A stretch of DNA of 64,000 nt, taken from NCBI RefSeq assembly GCF_932526225.1, contig NC_064037.1, forward strand, positions 5,282,703 through 5,346,702, in the 5' to 3' direction. The notes under the pieces were generated by a model, which searched no databases, was not told where the DNA came from, and worked only from the letters and a program-made list of their open reading frames with translations. The stretch comes from Nematostella vectensis. Lineage: Eukaryota > Cnidaria > Anthozoa > Actiniaria > Edwardsiidae. A program made the position numbers and the translations under genes. Shown piece after piece: positions 42,503-53,484 of this stretch (its first letter is position 1; each line of letters starts with the position of its first letter).

Positions 42503-45500
42503 TCAGGAGGTCTTGTCTTTTTTCTTCTTTTTATGGCGTTTCATAACATCACAATGTGAGTGTTTAACTTTATGCTCCTCTCTGTCGCGGGTCTTCTTTT
42601 TGTTTTTCTTCTTTGTTTTACGAGACATTTCCTCGGTAATATTTGGTTCTGTTTCTTGTTTGCTCTTCGATCCATTGACTTCGCTACCTTTTGTATCTAC
42701 ATTGGATATTGCAAAGAGAACATTTTAAAAATCGATAACAACTTATCATGTCAATGTTGGTAGGCCATGATGGATAACAACGATGATAAAGATTCTTATA
42801 ATGATGGTGATTGTAACGGTTATAATTTTGATTTAATTATTTAAATCAAACATGATCATCATAATTATTATGATGATCATGTTGACAATGATTTTAATAA
42901 TAGTGTTTTAATATGATGATAATGATAATGATGACAATTATAAAGAAGGTTCTCATATGATGATATTGATTATTATTGCGATGGTTATAATTGTGATTAT
43001 GATGAATACACATGACTCACTAGTTATGACATAATCATTATCAAAAATTTGTAATAATAACAAAAAATACACATGGATGAGGACATACAGAGTTACCTTT
43101 TGAGGATCCATTTGATAAAATTGTGTATCCACACACTGCTGCCTCAGCAAAACGTGCGACATCCTCTTCACATTCACCGTCACTGAAAGCAAATCGGGGG
43201 TAAAGCTAAAAATGCACACATAACATGTGAGGGCCAGATTTTTAAGAGGTACTTGTTTGGTTGAAAAATTGATTTAAGACATTGACCCCTCAACCGGCCT
43301 GTACCTTTGTGGCTTTGAGAAGTGCCCACTTGGATGCCATTAAGGGTTGCAAAGCATTCTGGGAGATCCAGGGAAAAATTCACGAGGGGAGGGCCAGTAA
43401 CACTCCTCTCCCCAAAGACAGATGTTTTTTTTATAAGGCTTTCCACCCCGAAGCCAAACAAATCAATTCCAGGTCATACAGACCCAGAATATCAGTGTAA
43501 ACAATTTTGGAATCAATTTGGTTTCAGAAAAGACAGCATATAGGAGAGCTGTTGTGATTTATTAGAAAATGTTTTTCTCATCCAGGCAAAGCCAAACAAG
43601 AAAAAAATCACCATGAATCCACCTTTGCTTGCAAATATCCATAAGCACAGCACTCAAGTATGCCCCAATAGACTTTATGATGTCCTAGGACACTCTCCCA
43701 ATATGCTCATAGCTGAATTTTTTATGAAAAATACAAGCAACCATCAACTTGTGCTCACATCAGCACAATGACGAGGGATTAAAAGTGGGGACCGCAAAGC
43801 ACTGTTGAAAGCTAGGAAACCGCTGACCAGGTGCAGTGGTGTTTGACTTTGACGGGCTGTATAAAACTCGGAATAGGGGGGAGGTATCTGTTTTCAGTCT
43901 GTTTTTTGTAAATTCAGCTAAAAAAATAGCCAGGAGCAATGGGTTAAGTATTTTTTTTTGAAAATCAGTCACAATCATGTTGATTAACCAACACAGCCAT
44001 AAAGGTTTGTTTGAATGACCTTTGATCTTCCAGATAAATGCAATAATTTTTTTTAGATTAGATTTATAGATTTAATGAAAACTCCCTTGCAATGCCCCTG
44101 CATGCAAATTTCTAATATGCATTACTTGTCTATCTTACCTTGAATCTGACTGCAATGCTTTTGTTCTTTTATTGACAGCTTGTGTTTGTGTAGTGAGTTC
44201 AGGGTCAATGATTCTTCTCTTAGAGGAGTTAAAGAGAAGGATCCCACAATCACCAACAGGAGAGATGCTAGATATCTTAACTTTCGCAGATGTCTCCTTG
44301 ATACAGCTTAAAGATATTGTAGAAATCAAATAGGCATCATGACTATCTCAAACAACAAAACATTCTTTGTAATGCTCACCAACCTATTGAGATGAGAGTA
44401 CAGTTTCTTAGCAACATGCTTTCTGAACTCTGGTGTTATAAGAGTGTCTGATATTTCATTTTCTTCTTCATCCTTTCTCCAATTTCTGAAAATCATACAT
44501 AAAAGGCATTATCAAAAAGAGATAAAAATTTAGCCCAAATTCAGAATAGTCCAGTATTAAATTGTACTATGCCTGCTGGACAGACGGGCTAAGGAAGCAA
44601 AAATACAGTGCATGCTCTTGTTTGGAGTCAATGCACGTAACCGGCGGGAATTCTTTGAGCTTAGGAGAAAACAATGCAAAAACTTGCAAATTCTGATGTC
44701 ACTGGTATTTGAGAAAAGTTTGCCTGAAACCGAGGCCTATACTGTATTTATGAGTCCTTTGAAAGTATTTTTACCTTAAACTTTTCTGGGGTATGACTCT
44801 CTCATGTTTACTCTTTAATCCCCCATGTTCTACCTCTGCAAATGATATCAAAACCTCCACATTAGTGCAACATCTAACAAATGAATTCCACTTAATTGTG
44901 ATGCAGAAGATGTTTCGAACTAGGGACATAGTAGCCTGCATAACAAGCGTTTCTGTGGAGTTCACTCTTTATTCTGGCTGAAAATGCACAGAAACGCAGG
45001 CTAGAGACGTAGGCATTTTAATCAGTTCTGTTTTTTTTTTTCACACAAATTATTCAAGCCATAAATGGAAGAAAATCAAATGGCAGGAAAACAATGCTCA
45101 ATGTGCCGAATCCTGCCAGGATAGGTGACCTTGTTCAATTTCCACCAGAACAGCACTTCTGCCAACTCAAATTGTAAGGCCAAATACATGAGCTTTGTTA
45201 AATGGGCTCAATTTCTTAATGGCCAGGGTTTTCAGTCTAGCGCCTTGTTCTGCGGTCTTTGCTTTTGGAGTCCTATGCTCCTTGCCGACCCACCCCCCTA
45301 ATTCAAAATCTAAATCATCTAAACCAGCGCCCAAAGCCGTGTAATTGGCCGGCGCGAGGTCACAGAGTCCGCTTCTGCTAGATGTGGCACCACTTTATGA
45401 ATTACTCATTGTAAAGAAAAGGAAAATAAACTATAGTATATAGACACATTAACTCAAAGTCCGTTCGCTAGCAATAGCTGGAACATAAAAGATAATATCT

Positions 45501-46730
45501 GATTACAGTGTGAATAGTACAGTACCAGGTAATGCACCTTTCAATTGAAACCACGGCACCCCGACCTCTGGGACATAGTGGGGAAATTAACATTCATGTG
45601 GTGTGAAATGCGTTACTTTCCTGGCCACCGGGGCATGTGACGCTGTTAAAACCCCCGATACATGGCCCCGCTGTTTTCTGATAACGTCCCACCATCGAAA
45701 GCCATACCTTCCTTTGAGCTGCCATGTTCAGTGAACTAAACTTCGGCGAGAAAAAAGCGTATGCATACTACACCCACTTTCGGGCCATTTCTAGTATTTT
45801 CACCACAGGCTACCCCAAATTTAAAAATCAACAGACATCGATAGATAGGGGTAAACTTTATTTGTTTCAGTCTATACTATCAGATATTTAGATTTGCAAG
45901 CAAGTATCTTTGTTGAAATATTATAATTTGAATATGTCAGGGGAAAAAACGGTGAAAACCAACGCACTTTCCGGTTCAGCGTCACTTCCCCACCCCATTT
46001 CCCGGCCTGTTGAGGGCTTCTGTTAAATCCCCTGGCCCCTGGTGGACAACAGGTGTTGATTAGGTGTTAAATCCCCTGCATGACCGTGTTACCTCCCCGG
46101 TATGACCCAGGGGTCTGGGGGCCGGGCTGTCAATTGACTGGTGCATAACAGCCTCACTGCCATAAAAGGCAGTGTGAATTAAAAATGTTAATCTGGTTAT
46201 CAAAATAGCCCAATGATGCTATGCCAAAATTCTTTTTTTTTTCACAAATATTTGTCGGATTCATAGTGTTACAAAGTTTCCTTAGCAACGGCCCTCAGAG
46301 AAATGTCCCAACACCCTTAACCTGAGACGGGAAACTTACACGCTTCGATTACAGGCATAGTGCTCAGTGTGTAACTGTATAATAAAGTTTCAAAATAAAA
46401 GAACACACACATCTTTGAGCAAAACTTCTGATTAAATCCCCCCCCCATCCCGTCCCTTCCCCCCCCCTAAAAAATCTCCCGGTTTTTTAAGCCTGGGGGT
46501 TGGCAGGTATATAATATAAGTACATGAATGTTGGCGCGTTTTTTATCAACTTTTCTAAAGTCGTCGTCCTCACCAGACACACGTGGTTACGTTTTAAGGT
46601 AGAGGAGATGATACGCATACTAAAAAGATATCGAGAGCTAAGTATACGCATTACCTTTGTCCACTATTCCAGCAATCTCCGCAAGTTTTCTCGCTTCTTC
46701 CTCGTCTTCATCAGAACTAGAAGATGCCAT
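42503..46730 (-). CDS. CUSTOS: CUSTOS (C12orf43-like) protein
   Basis: Six minus-strand exons join in phase: 46730-46655, 44835-44775, 44485-44384, 44306-44139, 43182-43097 and 42696-42503, giving 228 residues. The hallmark segment TPEFRKHVAKKLYSHLNSC spans exons 3-4. An acidic Ser-rich start (MASSSSDEDEEEARK) and a second acidic-to-helix block (DGECEEDVARFAEAAVCGYT) follow the layout of vertebrate C12orf43. The C-terminus is Lys-rich (KTKKKNKKKTRDREE; KRHKKKKKDKTS), consistent with nuclear localisation. CUSTOS in Xenopus is described as a nuclear regulator of Wnt/beta-catenin signalling. Intron 1 holds a MITE. The start ATG is the first in the exon, 262 bp from a divergent gene. Confidence 0.92.
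42768..43010. repeat. AT/GAT-rich low-complexity tract with a perfect 31-nt palindrome
   Basis: Runs of GATGATAAT-type words in the last CUSTOS intron. At 42851-42881 the 15-base arm CATGATCATCATAAT is followed by one T and its exact reverse complement, a strong cruciform or hairpin candidate. Confidence 0.9.
45533..46145. mobile_element. PIF/Harbinger-like MITE, TAA target duplication
   Basis: A 613-bp element in CUSTOS intron 1. The left end is TGCACCTTTCAATTGAAA and the right end TTGACTGGTGCA preceded by GTCAA. The inverted similarity extends about 60 bp (GACCTCTGGGACAT against GACCCCTGGGTCAT). TAA lies directly outside both ends. TWA 3-bp duplications are typical of PIF/Harbinger (family knowledge). 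No coding frame lies inside. Confidence 0.72.
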
Positions 46731-46992
46731 CTTGAAACTGAAACCGCTGACCGGATGTAAAAAAAAATTCGCGCGGAAAAAAAAATCAAGAAAAATGCAA
46801 GCACTTGAAGAAAACGGAAGTCTCAAAACTGGAAAGCGACATTTTGTCATATGGAAACCGAAAGTCGGACGTGTTTTACTGTAAAGCTTTCGAACCGATT
46901 AGATATCAAATCGTAGCTGTACAAGCGGACGCACATAAGAAATAGACTTTGTCATATATACAATACGCGAATTCGAAGCAGCAACGTGTAAA
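46731..46992. promoter_or_regulatory. Divergent 5' region between CUSTOS and the gene starting at 46993
   Basis: 262 bp separate two start codons facing away from each other. The interval includes A-runs near 46767 and no TATA box that stands out. A shared bidirectional promoter is inferred from spacing alone. Confidence 0.55.
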
Positions 46993-47278
46993 ATGGAGTC
47001 CGGGAGTAGTAATAGACGCGAAGTTAAAGCCTTTTGCGCAGCCTTTGTGTCTAAGCAGATCGCTGACTTGAACGAACAGTACCATCGATTACTACGGTGT
47101 GAATGTGCGATGCTCGGAGCAGAAGGGTGCACTTGTGACTTCAATAAAGATGTCCCGGACACATCGGACAACAATGGCTATCAGGAACCGGACAGTGAAC
47201 AGGCGGACGGCTACAATTATGACACAAGCCACCATAATGGTGTAGCCACATCGCAAAGGGGTCAGCTAGCACGACTAG
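46993..47278 (+). CDS. First coding exon of an unassigned gene (possibly the caspase prodomain)
   Basis: The ATG opens MESGSSNRREVKAFCAAFV, followed by RCECAMLGAEGCTC and an acidic Asp/Asn-rich tail. The exon ends at a strong donor (CTAG|GTAAGG) in phase 1 after 95 codons. The next clear plus-strand coding exon is the caspase exon at 50530, which needs phase 2, so at least one exon would be missing between them. No domain was recognised. The minus-strand gene at 48540-49729 would be nested in its intron if the link to the caspase is right. Confidence 0.6.
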
Positions 47279-48539
47279 GTAAGGGTTTAAATGATGGTGC
47301 CTCTCTATTTATTTCATTTATTTATTTTACTTTAGCGTGCCACACATCTTTATTTTTGGCATCCTTCCTATTTTATCGCGCATTCTTACGGAAAGACGTT
47401 TCCCTTTTATTTGTAACGCTTTTCTCAAACAGATGAGACTTAACGTATGTTCTCATTCACGCGGTCTTTTACAGAATAAAAAAAAAAACAGTACTAAACG
47501 GTACTAAATCTAATTCCGGTTTCTGTCCGTTGTAATAAAACTTTGCTTAGGTTTCCTTCCCTAGTACTTGTACGTGTCCTTTTGAGAAGTACAGCTACGT
47601 GGATTTATCTTTATCTTCCATCCTCATGTAAAAACGATATTATAGTTTGCACCATTGTGTCGACAATAAAACGATATATAGCAGCCCAGTTCCTTCATAA
47701 AAAAGAAAAATGATAATAAAACGCATTTTTTGTTTGCAATCAGCCAGTCCTCTTCTGATTGATATCAATATATGATCAAAGTGAAACCCCTCGTTTCTAT
47801 CTGTCTCAGTCAGTTCCCGGGTTTATAAAGCCAAAATGCCAATTATAACATGCGTGACAGCAGTTCTTTCTGAACATTTCTTGTGAATGTTGTTTTCTTT
47901 ATGCTGTGCTACTATTAATTTGCCTTTCCGCATAATGTTTTGCTTTTTTTAATAGGGGAATTTTAGTCTGTTTTATCATCAATTCCTCAGGAGAAACTGA
48001 GAATTGGATTTAGAATACTAACAGGATTTATCAGTTTATACGGTCATTGTGTGGGTAGAAAATTTCATCTCTGGGGACACAAAAACGTCTTATTCTATGC
48101 ATGCCAATAAGGTGAGCCAAAGCAAGGAGGTTACGGATGGGGAGGGTGGTGAGGATTTATTGTTCCTTTTTGGATTTCCTTATACTTCTTCACATTTTTA
48201 TACAAAACTTCTGAAAAATGAGGGGCACCCCTAGATCGGCCCATATATATAAAAGTTTCAAGTTAAAAAATAACCTATGATCGCACTTTATATGAATCCT
48301 ATCTCTACTTGTTCACATTTCTAATATAATTAGATTAAGACGAGAAGTTGAAGCAAATAAAATACAACAATAGCATTGATATATATGTTCAAGTGAAGTG
48401 ATGGAGAAAGCAAGTTCAGGCGTGGTTTCCTAGGCGAACATGTGCAGTGCTCAAGATCTGCTTCTGCGGCATCCGCGATGACGAGGAGAGTACTCGGTGT
48501 TTTGCAGTGATCTCGTGTGTAAACACATGCTCTGTCGCA
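47279..48539. other. No gene recognised
   Basis: AT-rich DNA. A frame at about 48005-48110 has AG and GTGAGC borders and reads ENFISGDTKTSYS, but its phases fit neither neighbour, so it was not called. Confidence 0.5.
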
Positions 48540-49729
48540 TCAGAGAGGATCTCGGGAAGCTCCACGTTGTGTCGCAACCATGTTCTTACACTTCCCAAGC
48601 GGTCTTACCCAACTGTTATCACGCACCAGCACATAGATGACGTCACGCGGAAGGCTAAGACAAAATGCGGCCACGCACTGCACATGTGATCGGCTTCTCA
48701 CCACGCAGCTATGGGTGACAATAACCACGTACTCAACGCATGCGAAGAACGTGCGTGTGAGATAAACCACTACCAGGGATGGGATTATTATGGTGGCGTC
48801 GAGGATGACGGATACGAATCCGAGAATGGGTACCGCGCGGCGGATGGAGTGCGTGATGTGTTGTATGTGTAGAATGTGGACACGGGAACGCGATAAGACT
48901 TCTTGCGGGAAGTGTATAACTTTCCTCGCGTGTCCCGCAGCCATCCCGCAAGCACCCAGTACCACGTTCACCCAGTACATGATCACTCGATATGCTGCAT
49001 TCTGTACAGTGCTGAATATGCCATTGAAGACAGCGACCAGGCGAATCCAAAAGAGTTGGTAAACGATGTCGGTAGTAAGGTGAACGAGGCCGGTGTAACA
49101 CCCAACTAGCTTGCGGTAAAAACGGTATGACATGACAACCATTAGAATGACGGCCTTGGCGAATAAGCAAACCAGGGTTAGCCATAGCTCCATTAGAATG
49201 TTGACGAATGAGGTCCACTTGTGTGGCCTCTTTGCAGCGCGACGGAGAACCTTACGATCTGCGACCTCATCGTGACGACAAATCCTTGCCTTTGGCACTC
49301 CTTCCAAAAAACCCGCAAGGGCGAATTCAGGTCCATAACGTATTCCCTTGGGGGGTGTAAGGTCCCTCTGGACCTATACTGTATACCCAAATGCAGTCTA
49401 TGTAGCCCATAGAGGCAAGCGCTTGCTGTCGAGGCCATACAAGCGACGACGAAAAACCCGCAGACCGCAGCGCAAATAGCGGGAGCAGAGAAGATTGCGG
49501 CTGTAACGATGAACGGTGCGGCGCACGCGGCCATGTATCCACCAATCGAAACCATTGCTGGCATCATCATTAAGACTACGCAGCCAATCAGGAACGACAT
49601 CACAGAGTGCCCACCCATCTGGGCGTGTATTCCGGTCCGGGATGCTTTTTGCCTTGGCAACTGCGGCAGTCCTGCTGGTCTCGAGGATATAACGTCCTTA
49701 ATCCCCATGAGCTCTGTTGCGAATTTCAT
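48540..49729 (-). CDS. Unknown multi-pass membrane protein, single exon, one frame break
   Basis: The ATG at 49729 opens MKFATELMGIKDVISSRPAG. Hydrophobic segments follow (MSFLIGCVVLMMMPAMVSI, APFIVTAAIFSAPAICAAVC, FVVACMASTASACLYG). At the T6 run near 49310-49315 the frame shifts: one frame runs on to a stop at 49193, while another continues without a stop to 48540 with more membrane segments (LWLTLVCLFAKAVILMVVM, VYQLFWIRLVAVFNGIF, VPILGFVSVILDATIIIPS). One more T in that run would join them into about 395 residues. The second frame has no nearby ATG of its own. Homopolymer error, true mutation or two overlapping products are all possible. Family not recognised. Confidence 0.65.
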
Positions 49730-49991
49730 GGTCAACTCAAATATATTTGTGTTTTATGCGTGAGCACTTTTTCGAACAAGTCCAACACCAAATCTTAAAT
49801 AACGTCGGGCTATTTTAGGCTCGACTAAAGATGTCGACGTGCGACCATGAGCAACCATGGCAACAAACGCAAGTTAGGGTTGGGAGAAGTGCGAAATTGT
49901 TAATGTATTATTATTGCTTTTAGGTTTGTTAAAAAGCAATAAAAAGCACTCTTGGCAAAGTCAAAGCCTGGACGAGGGAGAACGTTCAGCA

Positions 49992-50222
49992 ATAGCCAAA
50001 ATGGCGCGACTTAACATAACACACATTCCCCGTATGCGCCATCTCCCAGTCGCTCTCCCGCCACAACACCACGACAAGCTGATAAGGTGAGAAACTCTCC
50101 CAACATGATAGCCAAAATGGCGCGACTTAACATAACACACATTCCCCGTATGCGCCATCTCCTAGTCGCTCTCCCGCCACAACACCACAACAAGCTGATA
50201 AGGTGAGAAACTCTTCCAACAT
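49992..50222. repeat. Tandem duplication, two 116-bp copies plus a decayed third
   Basis: ATAGCCAAAATGGCGCGACT starts at 49992 and 50108, and the copies are almost identical through CAAGCTGATAAGGTGAGAAA. Fragments of the unit (GATAAACTGATTAGTTGAG; GACAAGCTGATAATGGGAG) continue to about 50290. Confidence 0.92.
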
Positions 50223-50323
50223 AATTTGATAAACTGATTAGTTGAGAAATGATGCTTCCAACTCATTTCGACAAGCTGATAATGGGAGACGAGTGCCCGT
50301 ACTTCATCGAGATAAAATGTTTA

Positions 50324-50481
50324 CAGGGCCATAGCAGAGGGTGGGGCACTAGGGGCACGTGCCCCTCAATATTTTAAAAAAAAGTTAAAAGGAAATGACT
50401 AGTAGGTTTGGCTGTGCCTCACTCCCCCCCTCCCCCAGTGTTTTCTTAATAATAAATAATTCGAGGCCTACTACGACTATG
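50324..50481. mobile_element. MITE, GCCGTAGCAGG-ended family (copy C), GTTTA target duplication
   Basis: Begins CAGGGCCATAGCAGAGG and ends CCTACTACGACTATG. GTTTA lies directly outside both ends (50319-50323 and 50482-50486). The interior matches copies A and B (GGGGCACTAGGGGCACGTGCCCC, of which only the first 13 bases are shared closely). It sits 48 bp before the first visible caspase exon. Confidence 0.72.
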
Positions 50482-50529
50482 GTTTAGGTAACTACAATGG
50501 ATTAACTCTCTCCGATTCGACATCCCCAG

Positions 50530-52217
50530 ATGCCCATCGTTTATGGACCAGATATATGACGGCGTCAAGAATCCCTACGTACTGGTCATCAACAATGTGA
50601 ACTTCCTGCTGAAACCAGCCCCTCGCAGCGGCGCGAGTGCCGATATGCACAACCTTCAACGGTTCCTGGACAAAGCTGGATTCATGACACGCGCGATTCA
50701 CTATGATCTGACCAGGAAAGAAATGACGGATGTGTTTGAGGCCGCACGTCAGGATCCTATTCTTGGTAAGTGTTCTCCCCCATCCCCCCGCTCCCATTTT
50801 TTTCACAGGGTAATATTTTTTACCCCATTATCAGTTTCGCCTCCTGGAACTTTAAATACCAATCTTAGGGCCATTCTATTTGGAATGACCATCCATATAT
50901 AGACAAAAGTAGACACTATGTAATATGATATTCGAAGCATTCTTATAATTTGCCACATTTATTTACAAAGCATTTTCTTTTTCTTGTTTCGAGTTGGCCC
51001 TTGATTGACTCACCCACCCGCTTCCGCATTTTTCTCGTAATTTTGTAATCGTTTAAATTTTACAATTTATCGTAAACAGAGATGACAGATAAAGAAAAAA
51101 GTTGATAATTATTCAGTTGCTTAAAAACTTTGAAGCGTTTAATGTTGTTTTTAATTATCGTCGCCGCCTTGTTCGGGCTGGGTTTAAAGAAATCTCCGCA
51201 AAAAAAAATGGCGTTTATTTTTACTCTAATATATGATATCAAACACATCGTATATGATAGTTACAATTTGAACGTTGTGGCATCATTTGAGACAGACTTG
51301 CCATTCCAGTTGATCATGACGGCTTCATCTGTGTGATCATGAGTCACGGAGGCAAGAATGGGATCCTGACGAACGATCTTAATTTTGTGGATGTTGACGA
51401 GATTACGGGCAAGTTTCAGGGAACCAACTGTCCACAGCTTGCTACTAAACCTAAACTGTTCTTCATACAAGCATGCCGCGGAGACGACGTCGATAAAGGT
51501 TAGTACCGTGCAACTAACAAACAACGACTACAAGAAACAAATAGACGGACATGAACGGACTGACATACACAAGACAAATGGAGGGACCGAACTTGTCGTC
51601 AAACGGGAGGACAGGCAATAACAGGCAGACAGAAGACGGAAGGATGAACGGATACAGACAGAGGTACGGCCGACGAATGAACGGACAAACACAAAACTCG
51701 ATCTGATCGACAGATGGACGGACAGATGGACGAATAGAAAAAAATGTCTTTAAGTAATTCTTTATTTAAGCTGAAACGCCTAAGTTCGAATACTCTCGGA
51801 ATATACCTTTACTAAATCCCTAGCTCCTTATTTCCAGGCTATGTCGTAAGCCGTGGTCACAGGAATCATCATCACGAGGAAGAACTCCCAGTAACACTTC
51901 CTTCCGAAGCAGACTTTCTAATCGCGTACTCTACTACAAAAGGAAAAGTATCATTCCGACGGTACACTCCAGATTGTGCGTACATGGAAGCCAATTTAGC
52001 GTCTATGGGCTCTTGGTTCATATCCTGCTTGGTTGATGTACTTCTTGCCTATTCGCATAGGGAGGACTTGATGAGCATGTTGACACGTGTCAATCACGCG
52101 ATGGCATCGCTCTATTCAAACGCTGGCAATAAGCAGATGGCTTGCCAACTGTCGATGCTCACTAAGAAGTTGTACTTTGCGAATTTGATGGAAAAGGAGG
52201 ATGAGGGCAATGACTAG
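50530..52217 (+). CDS. Executioner-type caspase (caspase-3/7-like), N-terminus not found
   Basis: Three phase-matched exons: 50530-50765, 51310-51498 and 51838-52217 (stop). They encode the p20/p10 caspase fold: YVLVINNVNF, the substrate Arg in APRSGASADMHNL, the catalytic His in VIMSHGGKNG and the catalytic Cys in LFFIQACRG. The p10 part begins after a His/Glu-rich linker (GHRNHHHEEELP), with DFLIAYST and GSWFISCLVDVL in the substrate pocket. Caspases are Cys proteases cleaving after Asp in apoptosis. The first exon begins in phase 2, so an upstream exon with the initiator Met is missing; 46993-47278 is a candidate but does not join directly. No DED or CARD is seen in the region. Confidence 0.93.
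51510..51740. repeat. GACA/GACGGA-rich low-complexity tract in a caspase intron
   Basis: Short words ACAGACGGA, GACAGAC and GAACGGAC recur without a fixed period. The wording resembles the LACTB intron minisatellite at 21056-21500. Confidence 0.7.
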
Positions 52218-53484
52218 GGACTTTCTATTGAGATGAAGGTGTATACCAAGACTCTAGCGAAATATTTGTCAACTTCCTCGTAAGGGAAACGCCCTCACAA
52301 AATAAAAAGGTGTCCCTTATTTTGTCTGCTTTGGTAAACCAAGGAGCCCGTTTTTGCTTTCAGAGCATAAAGTACAAAGATTGAATGGATTTGCTAACGG
52401 ATTTAGAATTTCCTTTTTTATATTTGTCCCAGGCTTCTCCGAGTGGGGGTTATGTGAAATTCAATAATAAAATGTAGGCGGGGCAGCAGTACTGTCACTT
52501 TTCCATTAACCTTTAGTGAGCCCTTCTTGATCACACTACCTCTCCCCGTTTAGGCGAGGCTCTTACACAGGGGGAGGGGGCTTTTTTCGTATTTGTTTTT
52601 CCTTTAGGCGACGCTCTTGTTTAAGGGGGGTTTAAAGGAGGCGCTTATTCGAGCAATTACAGTACTGGCCATAGATGAAGTCATACAAAGAAGAAAAGCA
52701 CAGGCACATAGTGGTGTCCATGAAGTTTTGATTGATGATTTATAGAAGATTTTAAGATTATCAATACTATTTTTAATATACATCCCTCTTTTGCATTAAA
52801 CAAATTATTACACAATAACGGCATGGCAATATTTCAGTTTCAGTTAAATAATTTACCTTAAATTATGCCAAAATATTTTTAGAGAATATTAGAGGGTAAC
52901 ATTAAGAAAAAATACGCATGATTGATCATTCAGCCACTGATAACTTCCAAGACACTTAGGGGTTATGGCGCCACTCTAAACATGCTGGTTGTGCCCTTTA
53001 GATTGCTGGTTCTCTGAGCATGAATATTGTAGAAATTAAGATAATTTGATTTCAACAAAATTATAAACAATAAGATTAAAAATCAAATAAAAAAACTAAT
53101 AGTACAGAGATAGATGTACCGAGTATTAGTAATCTTACCATAAACACTCTGAAATGATCTTTTATTGTAAGGAGAATACAATCCAACCCAGATTTCGGTA
53201 AAAACTTTCCAGATGTTTAGGCAATCGAAACTGATTTTTTTCCTTTGATGCCCCCCAAAAATAATGGTCCCCCAAAAGCCAAATAAAAAATATAAATGAT
53301 CTTCAAGAAAAACCTTTACAATCTTGTCAAAAATTTTAGTCAAACTCAAGGCACAAAGGTTGACATCAGTTTTTTTGTCTTGATGATCACTTTTTAGCTA
53401 CTCTTCTTTCAAATATGACCAGAAACCTAAGTTTCTGATACTACCCAATAGCTGACATAATGATCAATGATCAATAATTAATGT
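52218..53484. other. Intergenic DNA between the convergent caspase and PDX1 genes
   Basis: Holds the 3' ends of both genes. A poly(A) signal-like AATAAAA lies near 52466. The words GAGGCTCTTACACAGGGGGA and GACGCTCTTGTTTAAGGGGG (about 52556 and 52609) are diverged copies of one motif. No gene was recognised. Confidence 0.55.

Noticed and set aside
48005-48108. Missing caspase exon reading ENFISGDTKTSYS
   Set aside because: Borders look like splice sites, but it is phase 0 to phase 0 and cannot join 47278 (phase 1) to 50530 (phase 2).
49310-49320. Programmed -1 frameshift at GGGTTTTTTG
   Set aside because: In the upstream frame the codons are GTT TTT, not the X XXY YYZ arrangement; a missing T in the homopolymer is simpler.
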